A stretch of DNA of 13,357 bases, taken from positions 1 to 13,357 of the forward strand of contig JACDBQ010000283.1 in NCBI GenBank assembly GCA_013694845.1. Reading direction: 5' to 3'. The stretch comes from Acidobacteriota bacterium (GTDB lineage Bacteria > Acidobacteriota > Vicinamibacteria > Vicinamibacterales > 2-12-FULL-66-21). Made by a program: the position numbers and the translations under genes. The notes beneath the pieces are model-generated. The model ran no database searches, was not told the origin of the DNA, and was given only the letters and a program-made list of their open reading frames with translations. Shown piece after piece: positions 13,335 to 13,357 of this stretch; positions within the stretch are counted from its first letter, which is position 1; every line of letters begins with the position of its first letter.

Positions 13335-13357
13335 ATGGCGCGCCTCGTGTGTATCCC
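13335..13357 (+). CDS. Start of a further gene in the copper run (3'-partial)
   Basis: ATG at 13335 opens a frame reading MARLVCI before the window ends. It is supported by a strong ribosome site and by lying 49 bases after the SCO-like fusion on the same strand. Seven residues are too few to name a family. It is probably the fourth gene of the tyrosinase run, and its identity bears directly on what that run does. Confidence 0.65.

Overview
The window is GC-rich, densely coded bacterial DNA. It most resembles the Acidobacteriota, perhaps class Vicinamibacteria. That placement is an inference from gene content: large Oar-type TonB-dependent receptors with an N-terminal carboxypeptidase-regulatory-like domain (one intact, one decayed), a fused MFS/spermidine-synthase-like membrane protein, and a fragment resembling DUF6745. 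No rRNA, tRNA, CRISPR array, insertion sequence or plasmid function was seen.

Layout. (1) 2-3103 (+): an outer-membrane TonB-dependent receptor, open at the left edge. (2) 3158-5485 (-): a polytopic membrane protein fused to a spermidine-synthase-like Rossmann domain, convergent with the receptor. It is divergent, across only 30 bp, from (3) 5516-6061 (+), a small membrane-anchored beta-rich protein of unknown function. (4) 6135-7371: a decay zone with a frameshifted and internally deleted TonB-receptor pseudogene, then a short ORF that looks like only the N-terminus of a DUF6745-type protein. (5) 7410-8726 (-): an APC-family amino-acid permease. (6) 8960-9163 (+): a dodecin flavin-binding protein, followed by a perfect 12-bp stem-loop. 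(7) 9164-9590: a largely non-coding gap with a plausible sigma-70 promoter and a structured leader. (8) 9591 to the right edge (+): a compact gene run of tyrosinase (type-3 copper enzyme), a HEAT-repeat protein, a three-part HEAT/SCO1-like/MerC-like membrane protein, and the first codons of a further gene.

The last run is the most interesting part. The tyrosinase has all six copper-ligand histidines but no signal peptide and no MelC1-type caddie gene beside it. Two genes downstream is a protein that joins a SCO-like copper-binding thioredoxin fold (C-x5-C plus the conserved His) to a C-terminal membrane domain carrying a C-x3-C-P-x-C motif. As drawn, the SCO domain precedes the first membrane segment and should face the cytoplasm, the reverse of classical Sco proteins. 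A reasonable hypothesis is a dedicated copper-loading route for a cytoplasmic tyrosinase, with HEAT repeats as scaffold. The substrate is unknown and the operon continues beyond the window.
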